Source: Paraburkholderia sprentiae WSM5005 (GTDB lineage Bacteria; Pseudomonadota; Gammaproteobacteria; Burkholderiales; Burkholderiaceae). Taken from it: a stretch of 64,000 nt of DNA. Under the pieces are notes generated by a model, which was not told the DNA's origin, searched no databases, and saw only the letters and a program-made list of their open reading frames with translations. Within the stretch, counting starts at the first letter, position 1, and each line of letters begins with the position of its first letter. The stretch lies in assembly GCF_001865575.2 (NCBI RefSeq), contig NZ_CP017565.2:62001-126000 (forward strand), given 5' to 3'. This document shows positions 50,469-60,697 of the stretch, in pieces. The translations under genes and the position numbers were made by a program.

Positions 50469-50880
50469 CTATACGAAAGCCAATGAGTAGTTTGATCTGT
50501 CTCCGGCTGCTCGGTTGATGAACGCAATGCCGAGTTGGGTGGTTGCATATTCGTTGAACGTAATCTGGATCAGTCCCAACAAGCACAGATAAATCCAGGT
50601 CAGCCTCGAACGCATCACCCCCTGGTTCCTGCCGTTGCTGCATTTCTTTTACGGCGGGCAAAATCATTCCGGACGATTGTTTTGCACCAACGTTGCGCAA
50701 TGCGATAAGTACTCGTAGCGAGTTGGTGGTAATGGCGGCCTGCAATTTATCGTATGTCTTGTCAATGGTTTTCTTTGCCAACTCAGTAGGAGGGTCGGTT
50801 TTTCCTGCAAGCTCAAGGAGTTTCCCCAGCAGACCACCGGACGCACTGATAATCGCTGCTGCAATGGTGGGGTCAATCAT
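50469..50880 (-). pseudogene. Unknown small protein gene with a probable frameshift
   Basis: From ATG 50880 the frame reads MIDPTIAAAIISASGGLLGK...EADLDLSVLVG, a helical protein of no known family. Near 50560-50570 coding character passes to another frame, LLGLIQITFNEYATTQLGIA...SNYSLAFV, ending at a TAG at 50469-50471, while the original frame becomes Arg/Pro nonsense to 50353. Removing one base in GTGCTTGTTGGG restores one protein of about 136 aa. It lies upstream of the large protein on the same strand. Confidence 0.5.
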
Positions 50881-51535
50881 GATGCACTCCTGGTTGCACT
50901 ACGTTTGAAGTAGCGCGCGCTCCTCGTCATTGACTAGATCAAGGGGAACATTTCCGGCTGCCGCGGATGTGCCGCCAGCGGGCGGGGAGAAGCATGGGTT
51001 ACGGCCATAGCGGCCCCGATGCTTCTTTTATAGACGAAGGGAGCGAAGCAATTCCCGTTAGATTCGGCCTTAATCCAGTACCAACTGGTCTCGGCTCCTG
51101 ACTGCTAAATTCTTCTGTCCCAATAGAATAGGCCGAAGCGGGTATTGGCAATTCTTCGACCGGGCGCCAGATTTCGGGCGGTGCGATCAGTCCTGGAATC
51201 GGCGTCCGCAACACACCGGGGACCGGTCATCCAGCGGCCCGATGTTAATGTCTCGTCCTGGCCGGGTGCCGATTCATGCACTTTGCATACGCAGCTTGAA
51301 CCCCGCTGGCCTGCGATCGGCATCACGCGACCCACTGCCGCCGTTCGACGCGGCGCCGCGTCAACGGCTGCTTCGCGGAGTATTACCGACCTTCGTAACT
51401 CCATCCAAGCGTGCGGGCCACACGCCGGTGGCGCAATGGGATCTTCGAGCCAGCAGCACGGAAGACCAACACGCTGGACCGTATGCGACGCCGCTTGGCA
51501 GTTGGAGAGCCTCTAGCGCAGGCAGTGCGTGCGCA
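50881..51535. other. 655-bp intergenic stretch
   Basis: No gene supported; frames here are short and low-complexity. It separates two minus-strand genes and may hold the promoter of the 50880 gene. Confidence 0.5.
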
Positions 51536-53290
51536 TTACGGCAGCGCGAACACAACAATCGCGTCGCCGCGCTTGTAGTCGAGTAGCTGGTTGCCGCCCG
51601 CCGCAACCGCCACATATTGCTTGCCGTGCACCGAGTACGACACCGCTGGGGCGTTGACGCCGGCGCCGCACTGGAACTCCCACAACTTCTTGCCGGTGCG
51701 CGCATCAAATGCGCGAAACAGGCCGTTGCCTTCTCCATTGAAGACGAGATTGCCCGCCGTCACCAATACGCCGCCGATCAGCGGCTGATCGGTTTTAAAC
51801 GACCAGACGATCTTCCCGGTGTCGACGTTCACCGCTGCGAGCTTGCCCCACTGCTGTTCGCTCGGAATGGTCTTGAATGAACCGCCAAGCCACATCTTGC
51901 CGCCGCCCGGATACGGCGTGTCCTCGACCTGGTATGTCAACGGACGATGCAGGTTGGCCGCATACACGAGACGCGTCTCGGGGCTGTACGCCGTCGGCGA
52001 CCAATTGACTCCGCCGTTCGCACCCGGCAGCATGTGCGCGCCCAGCGGCGTTGGCAGCGTCCACATGTTCTCTTGCGGGATCATCGCCGGCGAGAAGCGG
52101 ATTAACTGGCCCGATGCGCGATCATGCACATAGACATGCCCGGTCTTTCCGGCATGGATTACCCCAGATACCATGCGTCCGTCGCGGTCGCGCACATCCA
52201 CCAGGATTGGCGGGCTCGCCGCGTCGAGGTCCCACACGTCATGCGGGATGTACTGGTAGTGCCACTTGTACTTGCCGGTGTCGAGGTCGACCGCCACCAT
52301 CGAGTCGGTAAACAGATTGTCGCCGGGACGTATTGCGCCATAAAAGTCAGGCGAGGGGTTCCCAACCACGAAGTACACCGTGCGCGTTTTCCGGTCGATC
52401 GCTGGCGTCATCCACACGCCGCCGCCGAGCGTCTTGTAGAAGTCGCTACCCTTCTCAGCAAGTTGCTTCTTCTCGGCATCGATATTGCGTTTAAGGTCCC
52501 GGCCGGTCGCATCCCTGGTCGCCCACACGCCTTCCTGTCCGGATTCGGGAATCGTGTAGAAGGTCCAAAGCAGTTGACCTGTGCTGGCGTCGAACGCTTT
52601 CACGAAGCCGCGAACGCCGTACTCACCCCCGTTGGTGCCAATCAGTACCTTGCCATCGACCACAATCGGCGCCATCTTCTCGCTGTAGCCCAGCTCGGGA
52701 TCGCCGACCTCGGTTTCCCACAGGAGCTTGCCAGTCCCGGCGTCGAGCGCAATCAGCTTTGCGTCGAGCGTGCCCATGAATAGTTTGTCGCCGTAGATCG
52801 CCACGCCGTGGTTGGTCGGTCCGCAGCAGAAGGCAGTAACGGGTCCCAACTTGTGCTGGTAGTGCCATAACTCCCGGCCGGTCGCCGCATCGATCGCATA
52901 GACATGATCGAACGACGTGGTCAGGAACATCACGCCGTTCACCACCAACGGTGAGGTTTCGAGTGGTCCGTTGACCGCCGTCTGGAAGACAAATGCCGGC
53001 TTCAGTTTCGCCACGTTCGTGGTATTGATCTGTGCGCCCGGGTAGTAGCGCGTCTGATCATACGAGCCGTTGGGAAGCAGCCAGTCCGCCACGTTGGACG
53101 CGGCGGTGTCCAACTGGCTTTGCGTGACTGTCGGGCGTGGCGACGCCGACAGGAGCATATCGGCCGACCCGCCGGTGACCTCGGGCCCTGCAAGGGCGCC
53201 GGCTGGCGCCACCGTCAGCGTAGCCAGGAAGGCGAATACGAACGTTCGACGAAGTCTGCTATCGCGCCTTGTATGGGCGTTGGGCTGCAT
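51536..53290 (-). CDS. PQQ-dependent alcohol dehydrogenase (quinoprotein)
   Basis: 584-aa periplasmic quinoprotein with a signal peptide (about 1-35; [10 protein letters not shown]) and an eight-bladed propeller marked by repeated W motifs (AxDAxTGxxLW), e.g. [14 protein letters not shown] and [16 protein letters not shown]. The vicinal disulfide [10 protein letters not shown], the AIRPGDNLF region with the catalytic Asp and [11 protein letters not shown] are visible. There is no C-terminal haem-binding CxxCH, so it is not a quinohaemoprotein and needs a separate electron acceptor, not found nearby. ATG 53290 follows GAGGAGGT. No PQQ synthesis gene in the window. Confidence 0.9.
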   Translation of the reverse strand: MQPNAHTRRDSRLRRTFVFAFLATLTVAPAGALAGPEVTGGSADMLLSASPRPTVTQSQLDTAASNVADWLLPNGSYDQTRYYPGAQINTTNVAKLKPAFVFQTAVNGPLETSPLVVNGVMFLTTSFDHVYAIDAATGRELWHYQHKLGPVTAFCCGPTNHGVAIYGDKLFMGTLDAKLIALDAGTGKLLWETEVGDPELGYSEKMAPIVVDGKVLIGTNGGEYGVRGFVKAFDASTGQLLWTFYTIPESGQEGVWATRDATGRDLKRNIDAEKKQLAEKGSDFYKTLGGGVWMTPAIDRKTRTVYFVVGNPSPDFYGAIRPGDNLFTDSMVAVDLDTGKYKWHYQYIPHDVWDLDAASPPILVDVRDRDGRMVSGVIHAGKTGHVYVHDRASGQLIRFSPAMIPQENMWTLPTPLGAHMLPGANGGVNWSPTAYSPETRLVYAANLHRPLTYQVEDTPYPGGGKMWLGGSFKTIPSEQQWGKLAAVNVDTGKIVWSFKTDQPLIGGVLVTAGNLVFNGEGNGLFRAFDARTGKKLWEFQCGAGVNAPAVSYSVHGKQYVAVAAGGNQLLDYKRGDAIVVFALP

Positions 53291-53721
53291 AGTGACCTCC
53301 TCGGGACGAGGAAACGTTCGGATCCGAACCAAGGACAGAACAACCCAATAAGTTTAGGTTGCGTGTACGACACCGACAAACTTCAATAAACAAAACACCT
53401 GAAGACCCGGACAAGTCGTCGCCCCGGCGCGGCCTTAACGGCGGCTTCCAAGGTTCAGCTGACGTTCGGGTGTCCTTGCGAATGCACGGGCGGATGACCG
53501 TACCTGGCCGGACCCGGAAGTTCGTCGTCGGTCGGTGACCCGCGGTCCTCCCGTGGTGCTGAGCTTCCGCAGTCGAGCCGAAGCAGCCCGTCACCGATCC
53601 CTGTTGGCAACGTCGGTAATGGGGTATTCATCGGTCGCTCCCGAGGAATTTCAGGTCATCGTGCATGCCCGACATGAAAGCAAAAGTTTCCTGAGGCGTC
53701 TAGATAACGCGTTGATGGATG
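53291..53721. other. Spacer upstream of the PQQ dehydrogenase
   Basis: No gene supported. It must contain the dehydrogenase promoter. A weak copy of the dispersed repeat lies at about 53460-53515 (GGCCGGACCCGGA and preceding ATGACC). Confidence 0.5.
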
Positions 53722-54690
53722 TCAGCTATCCATTTCCACGGCGTATGCATCCAACGCATCCATTGGTAAATGCAGTTTCTTATCTGCCGTGAGCGCTTCC
53801 AGCAGATGTTTCAAGGTGACTTGCACCCGTGGCGCCATGAGTGCGCGATGGGGGTACTGCATCACCATTTCGTATGTTCCGGGCTGGTGGAACTCATGAA
53901 GGACTATTTTCAATGAGCCGGAACGCAGATGATCCAGAGCAAGATGGACCCCGACTTCAGCAATCCCAACGCCATCGCACGCTGCCTGGACCAGCGATTC
54001 AGGCGCTGAAAGCGTTAGCATTGCTTTGTTCCCAGGGTCGAGTGTAGTGATGCTTCCGTCGTCGGCCTTGAAATTCCACGGCGCAACGTGACCGCTCAGG
54101 AACCTCCGCGCGATGAGACGATGCGCTTGCAATGCTTCAGGCGCTCGCGGCGCGCCATGCCTTGCCAAGTACTCAGGAGAGGCAACCAGCACCGCATTCA
54201 AGCGACAGATGGGACGCGTCACAAGGGCAGAATCCGGGATGTTGCCACCCCTCACGGCAATGTCGTACCCGTCCCGGACGATATCGATGACCCGGTCGTC
54301 AAAATCGACCTCGATGGACAGGTGGGGATGGCGAGCCAGCAATGCCGGTAAGGCCGGGAGCACGTGATTGCGCCCGAAGGCCGAACTTGTCGAAATGCGA
54401 ACTCGTCCGCTAGGCGCTGCTCGCTGTACGGCAACCGTATCAATTGCGGCATCAAGCGCCTCCAGAGCAACCCGCGCTTGCCGGAGAAATGCCTCGCCTT
54501 CTTCAGTCAACTTCAGGTTGCGGGTCGTCCGATTCATCAATCGCACGCCCAATGCTTTTTCCAAGCCCGCCACATTCTTACTCACGGCCGCCGACGTGAC
54601 GCCCAGCAGCCGACCGGCCGCCGCGAAACTGCCGGCGTCCACGGCTTGAGCAAGCGAAATGATTGCTCGAACGCGCTGTGAAGAATCCAT
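53722..54690 (-). CDS. LysR-family transcriptional regulator
   Basis: 322-aa LysR regulator: winged helix-turn-helix at about 1-60 (GSFAAAGRLLGVTSAAVSKN, then RLMNRTTRNLKLTEEG), linker helix, and a LysR substrate-binding domain (about 90-300; PHLSIEVDFDDRVIDIVRDG, AVRGGNIPD). ATG 54690 is preferred because GGAGG precedes it. It is divergent from the flavodoxin-like gene with 149 bp between, the standard LysR arrangement, so it probably controls the redox cluster 54840-58692. Confidence 0.9.
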   Translation of the reverse strand: MDSSQRVRAIISLAQAVDAGSFAAAGRLLGVTSAAVSKNVAGLEKALGVRLMNRTTRNLKLTEEGEAFLRQARVALEALDAAIDTVAVQRAAPSGRVRISTSSAFGRNHVLPALPALLARHPHLSIEVDFDDRVIDIVRDGYDIAVRGGNIPDSALVTRPICRLNAVLVASPEYLARHGAPRAPEALQAHRLIARRFLSGHVAPWNFKADDGSITTLDPGNKAMLTLSAPESLVQAACDGVGIAEVGVHLALDHLRSGSLKIVLHEFHQPGTYEMVMQYPHRALMAPRVQVTLKHLLEALTADKKLHLPMDALDAYAVEMDS

Positions 54691-54839
54691 GCCATCCTCC
54701 AAACACCCAATACGCCTTCCGCAGCGGACAAAGATTCTAAACTGAGAGTTGATGGTGATTCAACCAGCCCAGAACTTCCGGTAATGGCTTGTAGTGGTCA
54801 AAAATGCGGAATTGCCTACTCATAGAGCGTAAAAACCAA

Positions 54840-55399
54840 ATGCTGATTACCGTCCTGTATGACAGCGGCTACGGCCACACCGCAAAGCAAGCTCAAGCAG
54901 TTGCAGACGGTGCTCGGCGAGTGGCCGGAGCGCAGGCACAAATGATCGCCGTTGCGGACGGCGATGCGCCGTGGGAGAAGCTGGCTGCCAGCGACGCTAT
55001 CATCTTGGTTCGCCCACCTACAACGGCACCATTAGCGCGCGGCTCAAAAAGGTGATGGAGGACTCGACTCGCTCAGCGTGGATTCCGCAGTCATGGCGCA
55101 ACAAGATTGCCGCTGGCTTCACGAATTCGGGGGCCATGCACGGCGACAAGCTGAATTCACTCGTCACGATGGCCTTGTTCGCCGCCCAGCACGGCATGAT
55201 CTGCGTAGGCCTGGACGTCTTTCCTGGCAAGTCGCCGGAGGAGAAGAATCGTGTCGGCGGTTGGCTCGGTGCGATGGCGCAATCGAATGACGAGTCGCCA
55301 GAGCTCTCTCCCATCAGAAGCGATCTGGATACGGCTGCCTATCTCGGCCAGCGCGTTGCCCAAGTGGCCGGGCAGTTCATGGCAGGAGCCGGGCGATGA
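54840..55399 (+). pseudogene. WrbA-like flavodoxin family protein, frameshifted
   Basis: Flavodoxin/NAD(P)H:quinone oxidoreductase-like protein. The N-terminal part LITVLYDSGYGHTAKQAQAV is in one frame to about AIIL, then GSPTYNGTISARLKKVMED continues in the next frame to 55399 (AGFTNSGAMHGDKL). One missing G in TTGGTTCG near 55005-55008 would repair it to about 187 aa. It overlaps the next gene by 4 bp (ATGA). Could be a sequencing artefact. Confidence 0.8.
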
Positions 55400-55695
55400 A
55401 ATTTCTTTGTCTCGACATACCGCTGCCTGGTGCCAGCCCGGAAAAGTATCGGCCGCACCTCGTGGAAGAGGCGCGCTACGGCTGGAGACTCTATAAATCT
55501 GGCTTTGTGCGCGACATTTACTTTCGTCAGGATCGTCCTGGCGTCGCGATCATTGCCGAGAGCGATTCAGTAGATGCCGCAAGGCAAGTCCTGGCTGAGT
55601 TTCCACTCGCCAAGGTCGGTCTCATCGACTGGGAGATCATTCCGCTCGGCCCGTTTGTTGGTTGGGAGTCGCTTTTCGCGTCTGGCGACGCTTGA
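55396..55695 (+). CDS. Small muconolactone isomerase/YCII-like protein
   Basis: 99-aa ferredoxin-like alpha/beta-barrel protein: MKFLCLDIPLPGASPEKYRP, then SDSVDAARQVLAEFPLAKVG and LIDWEIIPLGPF. This pattern is that of muconolactone isomerase-like/superoxide-type dimeric barrel proteins found near flavodoxins. Catalysis is not evident. Start overlaps the flavodoxin stop. Confidence 0.65.
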   Translation: MKFLCLDIPLPGASPEKYRPHLVEEARYGWRLYKSGFVRDIYFRQDRPGVAIIAESDSVDAARQVLAEFPLAKVGLIDWEIIPLGPFVGWESLFASGDA

Positions 55696-55814
55696 GCGGC
55701 TCGGCAGCGTGCATCGCGACGCCAGTCCGTTGTTGATGGGTCGGCTGTAGAAGACAAGCCACGGGCTCCCAGCCGCATGCCATTGGTGTTTCCACAGATC
55801 ATTGAGAGATGAAT

Positions 55815-56840
55815 ATGGAATATGTCAACCTTGGCCGAACAGGCCTGAAAGTGTCACGCCTTTGCCTTGGCTGCATGAGCTATGGGGAGCCGAACCGCCT
55901 GCCTCAATCCTGGTCACTGGATGAAGAGGCATCTCGTCCGTTCTTTCGGCAAGCCCTCGAAGCGGGTATCAATTTCTTCGACACTGCAAATATCTATTCG
56001 GGCGGAAGTTCGGAAGAGATCACGGGGCGGGCGCTCAGCGACATGGCACGGCGCGAAGAGATCGTCGTCGCCACCAAGGCCTTCTTTCCCTGGCGTAACT
56101 CGCCCAATACCGGGTTTCTCTCGCGCAAGGCGCTGCTGCAGTCGATCGACGACAGCCTGAGCCGGCTCGGGATGGATTATGTTGACCTCTATCAGATTCA
56201 CCGCTTCGACCACGGCACGCCTATCGAGGAAACGATGGAGGCGCTGCACGACATCGTGAAGGCGGGAAAAGCCCGGTACATCGGTGCCTCGTCCATGGAG
56301 GCATGGCGCTTCGCGAAAATGCAGCACACTGCCGAACGCAACGGGTGGACGCGTTTTATCTCCATGCAGCCACAATACAATCTTCTTTATCGGGAAGAGG
56401 AGCGCGAGATGTTGCCCCTTTGCGCCGATCAGGGCGTCGGGGTTATTCCGTGGAGCCCGATGGCTCGTGGCAGGCTGACGCGCGACTGGAGCGAAACCAC
56501 TCGCCGCACGCAGAACGATGCCTTCGCGCTGAAAATGTATCAGAACGCGGAAGTCCAAGATCAGAAGGTGGTCGAAGTCGTGGCACGTATCGCCGAAGTT
56601 CGCCAGGTGCCGCGCGCGCACGTTGCGCTGGCCTGGCTGCTGTCGAAGCCGGGCATCACGGCTCCAATCGTCGGCGCAACAAAACCTGAGCATCTTGCCG
56701 CCGCCATCGGCGCACTAGACTTCTCACTGACGCAGGACGAAATTGCCGCACTGGAAGCGCCGTATGCCCCGCATCCGGTCGATGGGATCGTGCCGCCGCT
56801 TCCGGAACAGCCGCCGACGATCACGCCGCCTCGAAGCTGA
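55815..56840 (+). CDS. Aldo/keto reductase
   Basis: 341-aa NADPH-dependent reductase of the AKR superfamily (YajO/Tas-like). EYVNLGRTGLKVSRLCLGC, catalytic tetrad regions FFDTANIYSGGSSE (Asp/Tyr), VVATKAFF (Lys) and LYQIHRFDH (His), and C-terminal cofactor loop APIVGATKPEHL. ATG 55815 is preferred over 55809 because GAGAG at 55804-55808 is properly spaced. Substrate unknown; context suggests carbonyl or quinone stress. Confidence 0.93.
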   Translation: MEYVNLGRTGLKVSRLCLGCMSYGEPNRLPQSWSLDEEASRPFFRQALEAGINFFDTANIYSGGSSEEITGRALSDMARREEIVVATKAFFPWRNSPNTGFLSRKALLQSIDDSLSRLGMDYVDLYQIHRFDHGTPIEETMEALHDIVKAGKARYIGASSMEAWRFAKMQHTAERNGWTRFISMQPQYNLLYREEEREMLPLCADQGVGVIPWSPMARGRLTRDWSETTRRTQNDAFALKMYQNAEVQDQKVVEVVARIAEVRQVPRAHVALAWLLSKPGITAPIVGATKPEHLAAAIGALDFSLTQDEIAALEAPYAPHPVDGIVPPLPEQPPTITPPRS

Positions 56841-56939
56841 TTGTTTCGACCACCGGAGCGGAAGGGTGGCCGTGTCTCGCGAACACGCCACCGCCCTCGG
56901 AAATGTTGTCCTGGACAAACGTCAAATGAAAAACGATAT

Positions 56940-57383
56940 ATGAACAGTCTGTTCATGGAATACCGCCGCCGTACCGTCTTCGTACTCGTGGTGATGTCCA
57001 CGCTGGTGTTGTTGGGTAAACACAGTAACGTCTATGCGCAGGAGCCGAAAATGTTAGTGCGCATCTCGGAAATCGAGATATCTGATCACCATCTTGAAGA
57101 ATATCAGCGCATTCTGAATGAGGAGGCTCAGACCTCCGTGCGCCTTGAACCGGGGGTGCTGTGCATCTTCCCGACCGCTCAAAAGGACAATCCAACGCAG
57201 GTCAGGATTCTGGAAGTTTACGCTAACAGCGATGCCTACGATGCGCATATAAAGTCGCCGCATTTCCAGAAGTACAAGAGTTCGACGTTGGGGATGGTGA
57301 AGTCGCTGCGACTGGTGGACATGGAAGCCTTGGATGCAGAGACGATGCCGCTAATCTTCAAGAAAATGAGCGGTCAGCCGTAA
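56940..57383 (+). CDS. Exported antibiotic biosynthesis monooxygenase-like protein
   Basis: 147-aa protein with an N-terminal signal/anchor (VFVLVVMSTLVLLG, residues 13-26, cut near AQE) followed by an ABM-type dimeric barrel (MLVRISEIEISDHHLEEYQR, LEPGVLCIFPTAQ, ILEVYANSDAYDAHIKSPHF). Members degrade quinones or haem-like rings; an exported form is less common. ATG 56940 lacks a strong ribosome-binding site. Confidence 0.8.
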   Translation: MNSLFMEYRRRTVFVLVVMSTLVLLGKHSNVYAQEPKMLVRISEIEISDHHLEEYQRILNEEAQTSVRLEPGVLCIFPTAQKDNPTQVRILEVYANSDAYDAHIKSPHFQKYKSSTLGMVKSLRLVDMEALDAETMPLIFKKMSGQP

Positions 57384-57417
57384 CGCAAGCTGGTCAGATT
57401 GGAAGAAAAGGATTGCC

Positions 57418-57810
57418 ATGAAAGAGATGATGTCTCTCTTGTTTAGGGCCCTGCTGGGCACGGCCCTCTGCTTGAGCCACCTGTCAGTTCAGGCTCAGGC
57501 CTCCACGGCTGCGAGGCCGGCGTACTACGTTGCTGAGTTTCAGGCGACCGATTCCGAGGGCATCAAACCCTACAGTGCCAAGGTGGAATCGACGTTCAGG
57601 CCGTTCAGCGGTCGCTACATCGTTCGCGGCAGTGAACTGGACGTGAAAGAGGGCTTTGGCGCGCAAGGGCGCCTGGTCATGATCAAGTTCGATTCACTGG
57701 CTCGGGCACAAGCTTGGTACAACTCTCCCGCCTATCAGGCCATCATTCCCATCCGCCATCGGTCCGGCAACACCCGGGCCTACATCGTTGAGGGCCTGGC
57801 GGAAAAGTGA
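57418..57810 (+). CDS. Exported DUF1330-family protein
   Basis: 130-aa protein: signal peptide (cut near AQA, residue 27), then a DUF1330 dimeric barrel (PAYYVAEFQATDSEGIKPYS, GRYIVRGSE, MIKFDSLARAQAWYNSPAYQ, STRP-like end). Function of the family is unknown. AAAGGATT precedes the ATG. With the ABM-like and CMD genes it forms a set of small exported or cytosolic barrels in the LysR-linked cluster. Confidence 0.85.
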   Translation: MKEMMSLLFRALLGTALCLSHLSVQAQASTAARPAYYVAEFQATDSEGIKPYSAKVESTFRPFSGRYIVRGSELDVKEGFGAQGRLVMIKFDSLARAQAWYNSPAYQAIIPIRHRSGNTRAYIVEGLAEK

Positions 57811-58007
57811 ACGCATCTGTGCCGGTGGTTGCGGACGCTCGGACGCACCGCATACGAGATGCAGCTTTCCCGCTCAGCGCCACCTTAAGAGGGGAAGCGG
57901 CAAAGCACCAAGCGTAGCGCCATGCTCCTCATGGTGGGCGCGATCTGCAACGGGGTAAAAAGCGTCGTCCCACACCGGCACACGTAGCCAATAGACGGAA
58001 ACGCACC

Positions 58008-58692
58008 GTGACCCAATCCCAAAGGACAGCGTCCAGCACTTCAGAAACCCTCAACGTCCGCCAGCAGGCCATTGTGCCTATTGCGGCTTTTGCCGCTGCA
58101 GGCAACATCGCCAGGTTGAACACTGCTCTGAGCCAAGGGCTTCATGCCGGGCTGACCGTAAGTGATGTCCAGGAAGTCCTGATCCAGGTCTACGCCTACG
58201 CGGGCTTTCCGCGCAGTCTCAATGCACTGGGCGAACTGATGAAAGTGGTGGAGGCGCGCAAAAAGCAGGGCATACAGGACCCTGCCGGCCGAGCACCCAA
58301 TCGCCCAGTCCCGAAGGGTGATGCGCTGATGGCAGCCGGAACCGCCAATCAGACGAAGCTGTCAGGTGGTCCGGTGAGCGGTCCTTTGTTCGACTTCGCA
58401 CCAACCGCCAATCAATTCCTTCGGGCGCATCTCTTCGGCGACATATTCGAGCGTGACAACCTGGATTGGCACAGCCGCGAGCTGGCCACCGTGGCAATGC
58501 TCTCAGCACTGCCCGGCGCGGAGCCGCAGTTACTTGCGCACATGCGCATCAGTATGAACATCGGCATCCCCGAAGGACAAATTGCGCCAGCTTACCGAGG
58601 TATTGGCCGACCAGCTGGACGCGAACATGGCCGGCCGTGCGCGCGACGCGCTGGGGCGGCACACTGCACACCTTCCTGGCGAGAAGCAGTAA
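58008..58692 (+). pseudogene. Carboxymuconolactone decarboxylase family protein, frameshifted
   Basis: CMD-family protein with two helical repeats: NTALSQGLHAGLTVSDVQEV and LIQVYAYAGFPRSLNALGEL, then RDNLDWHSRELATVAMLSAL and MNIGIPEGQ. Near 58577-58582 (GGACAAATTG) the coding style moves to another frame (LRQLTEVLADQLDANMAGRA), ending at TAA 58690-58692. The original frame runs on as nonsense to 58895. One extra A explains it; the native protein would be about 228 aa. The start is a GTG at 58008. Confidence 0.75.
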
Positions 58693-59147
58693 TCTGCAGC
58701 GGTGAACGCCTCCGCACGGTCGGCATCCATGCGACCACGGGTGGTATGTCCCTCAGCCCGATCAGCCCACGGGCAAGATGCCGAGCACCTCGGAGGCGGC
58801 GGTGCTCCATATCGGCCCTTATTCGAGTCTTCTTTACAAAGCCGGCGCCAGTCGACATGCTTCTCGCTGCTGTCGCCGGCACGCGCGAGCGATAACTTAC
58901 GCTCGGGCCGCCTTGTGCAGCTGTCCGCTTTGAGGAGTGTAGCTGCCTCTTGTATGTCCCACAGTTTATGAGACTCAATGACGACTCCTGGCCGACTACT
59001 GCCTGTCGGCAAGTGGGCACCCGAGAAAATCCGCAAAGAACGATCTTTTTTGGCCCGACGGTGCGAGAAATGCACGGATTGGAGTTGGCCCTGCCAGCTA
59101 GATAAGGGACGGTTGATCGCCCTCCTCGGGGCAGGCGCGGTCCATAC
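58693..59147. other. Degraded stretch with no intact gene
   Basis: No convincing gene. A plus-strand reading near 58780-58840 (SEAAVLHIGPYSSLLY) weakly recalls GyrI-like domains and may be a remnant. Confidence 0.3.
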
Positions 59148-59787
59148 GCGTGGCGGAAGCGGGTATGGCTCCGCCTTCAAGGCATCGGCCGGCAGCAACC
59201 GCAGGAAAGATCTGGCTTCGTCAGTGCTTCGGCACGAAAGTCAGTCGACGTGCTCGGATTGCGGAAGGACGACGACGGCGCGCTTCTCGACGCCGGGCTT
59301 GTGAAATCGCTTCATCAACGGATGCTCGTCGGCGTTGACAATTGACAGTCAACATGGTCATGGACAAGCTCTGCGAGCCGTCCGGGTTGTCCCACGCGCG
59401 CCATAGGCCCGCTATGGCACATGCGTTGTCGTCAGCCAGCCCGATGCACCAGCGTACAGGCTTCCCAGTCTCATACGATGGCTCATAGAACCTGTGACAC
59501 GGGATAAGGGCGAGTTGCAGCCGGTTCCACGCTCCGCTGAAGCTGCGCTTCTGACCGACAGTCTCGGCCCGCGCGTTCATCGTGTCAAAGACCTTCACCC
59601 CGGGCGGAATCCGCTCGCGTGGGACCATTCCAAAGCTTGCAGCGTCGGTCGATAGCTGACCGTCGATGTGGCGGAAAATCGGGGCAGCGCAATCCTTGAT
59701 CTCGCGGCGGTATTCAAAAGAGGGTTTGGGGAACAGGCTGAACGCTTCGAATTCCATCTGTCCGGGCGCCTCGTAGCTGGTACACAT
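59148..59787 (-). pseudogene. SRAP (YedK/HMCES-like) gene with frameshifts
   Basis: SOS response-associated peptidase family, which crosslinks to abasic sites in single-stranded DNA through Cys2. The start MCTSYEAPG (ATG 59787) keeps that Cys, and FDTMNARAET and RCHRFYEP-like ALIPCHRFYEPSYE follow. After SMTMLTVN the frame breaks at TGTCAATTGTCAAC (about 59334-59347), a 7-bp near-duplication. NADEHPLMKRFHKPGVEKRA then continues in another frame, followed by a further break before SFLRLLPADALKAEPYPLPP. At least two disruptions, so a pseudogene. Confidence 0.8.
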
Positions 59788-59801
59788 GACCTTTTCCTCC
59801 G

Positions 59802-60284
59802 TCAGTCGATGGGAGCAGGAATGGGGGAGCGCTCGGGTCCTTGCAGGAAGGCGAGCAGGCGCCGCTCGGCACCCTCGTACTGATGCAGCGGGGCGGTGCG
59901 CAGCTGGGCGTCGTGGAGGGCGAGAAGCGCGGTGAACGTGGAGACGCAATCTTCGTCGAGTGACCAGCCGTCCTGCCTACCGCTCTCGTGCGCCTTCATC
60001 AACGTGATTTCTCCGACACACTCAGCGGCCTTGAACAGTTCGACGGGTTCGCCGCCATACCCGGCGCACTGAAGGAACCACGCCATGTAAGTCGCCCGGG
60101 TAAGTTCGTTGACGATGCGACCATTGCCGTGGCCGCGACGCCAGCAGTCCAGCGCGACGTGATAGGACAGTGACCGCTCGCGCGCCAGTGCGGCGCTCAT
60201 CGGCAACAGCCTCGTTTTGGTAAGTGGCCTGCGCGCCATCTTTTTCTCGCCTGCGCGCTTCCGGCTTGACGCCATCTTGTCCAT
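59802..60284 (-). CDS. Unknown 160-aa protein of Burkholderiales accessory DNA
   Basis: Helical protein without known domain. MARRPLTKTRLLPM, then LSYHVALDCWRRGHGNGRIV, NELTRATYMAWFLQCAGYGG. Similar proteins in Burkholderia accessory regions are often annotated as Fis-type regulators, without convincing evidence. The start may be ATG 60284, 60275 or 60239. It ends 14 bp from the SRAP start on the same strand. Confidence 0.6.
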   Translation of the reverse strand: MDKMASSRKRAGEKKMARRPLTKTRLLPMSAALARERSLSYHVALDCWRRGHGNGRIVNELTRATYMAWFLQCAGYGGEPVELFKAAECVGEITLMKAHESGRQDGWSLDEDCVSTFTALLALHDAQLRTAPLHQYEGAERRLLAFLQGPERSPIPAPID

Positions 60285-60361
60285 CGCTCCGTTGGATCGC
60301 CCGCCATCATTGAACGGGCTTCACGAAATGGTAACAGCACGGGGCATGGTGCCCCGCCGGA

Positions 60362-60688
60362 CTACCGGCTATCCGCTACTGCATTCGCGGGCGGAGCAAT
60401 CGCAAAGGCCGCACGGGCTTTGCCCGCCATCCAGCCGGGCGCGCGTCCACGTCCACTCCAGATGGCTCCGCTGGACGGGTCTCTGTACTGTGGCTCCTGA
60501 GCGCCGGTCTGCCTGAGCCTCGGTTGACGACGGCCCGGCGCCTCCTGAAGGTCGTGCAGCGGGATATGCCACTCCTCCATCCTGGCCCAGATCTCGCGAA
60601 TGGCTTCGGCCTTTTCCTTGGCGAGCGCACTGTCGATTTCGCGGTCTAGCGTCGCGAGCTCTGTCTTGAGCTTAAGGTAAGTCGACAT
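60362..60688 (-). CDS. H-NS-like nucleoid protein
   Basis: 108-aa H-NS family protein: N-terminal coiled coil (TELATLDREIDSALAKEKAE, about 8-60) for oligomerisation and a C-terminal DNA-binding motif YRDPSSGAIWSGRGRAPGWM (Trp-Ser-Gly-Arg-Gly-Arg). AGGAGA lies 6 bp before the ATG. Plasmid-borne H-NS paralogues silence AT-rich foreign DNA; the AT-rich Detocs-like operon in this window would be a natural target (inference). Confidence 0.9.
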   Translation of the reverse strand: MSTYLKLKTELATLDREIDSALAKEKAEAIREIWARMEEWHIPLHDLQEAPGRRQPRLRQTGAQEPQYRDPSSGAIWSGRGRAPGWMAGKARAAFAIAPPANAVADSR

Positions 60689-60697
60689 GTAATTCTC

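Noticed and set aside
54971..55399. Separate 142-codon gene
   Set aside because: It is the second half of the flavodoxin-like gene in a shifted frame, not an independent gene.
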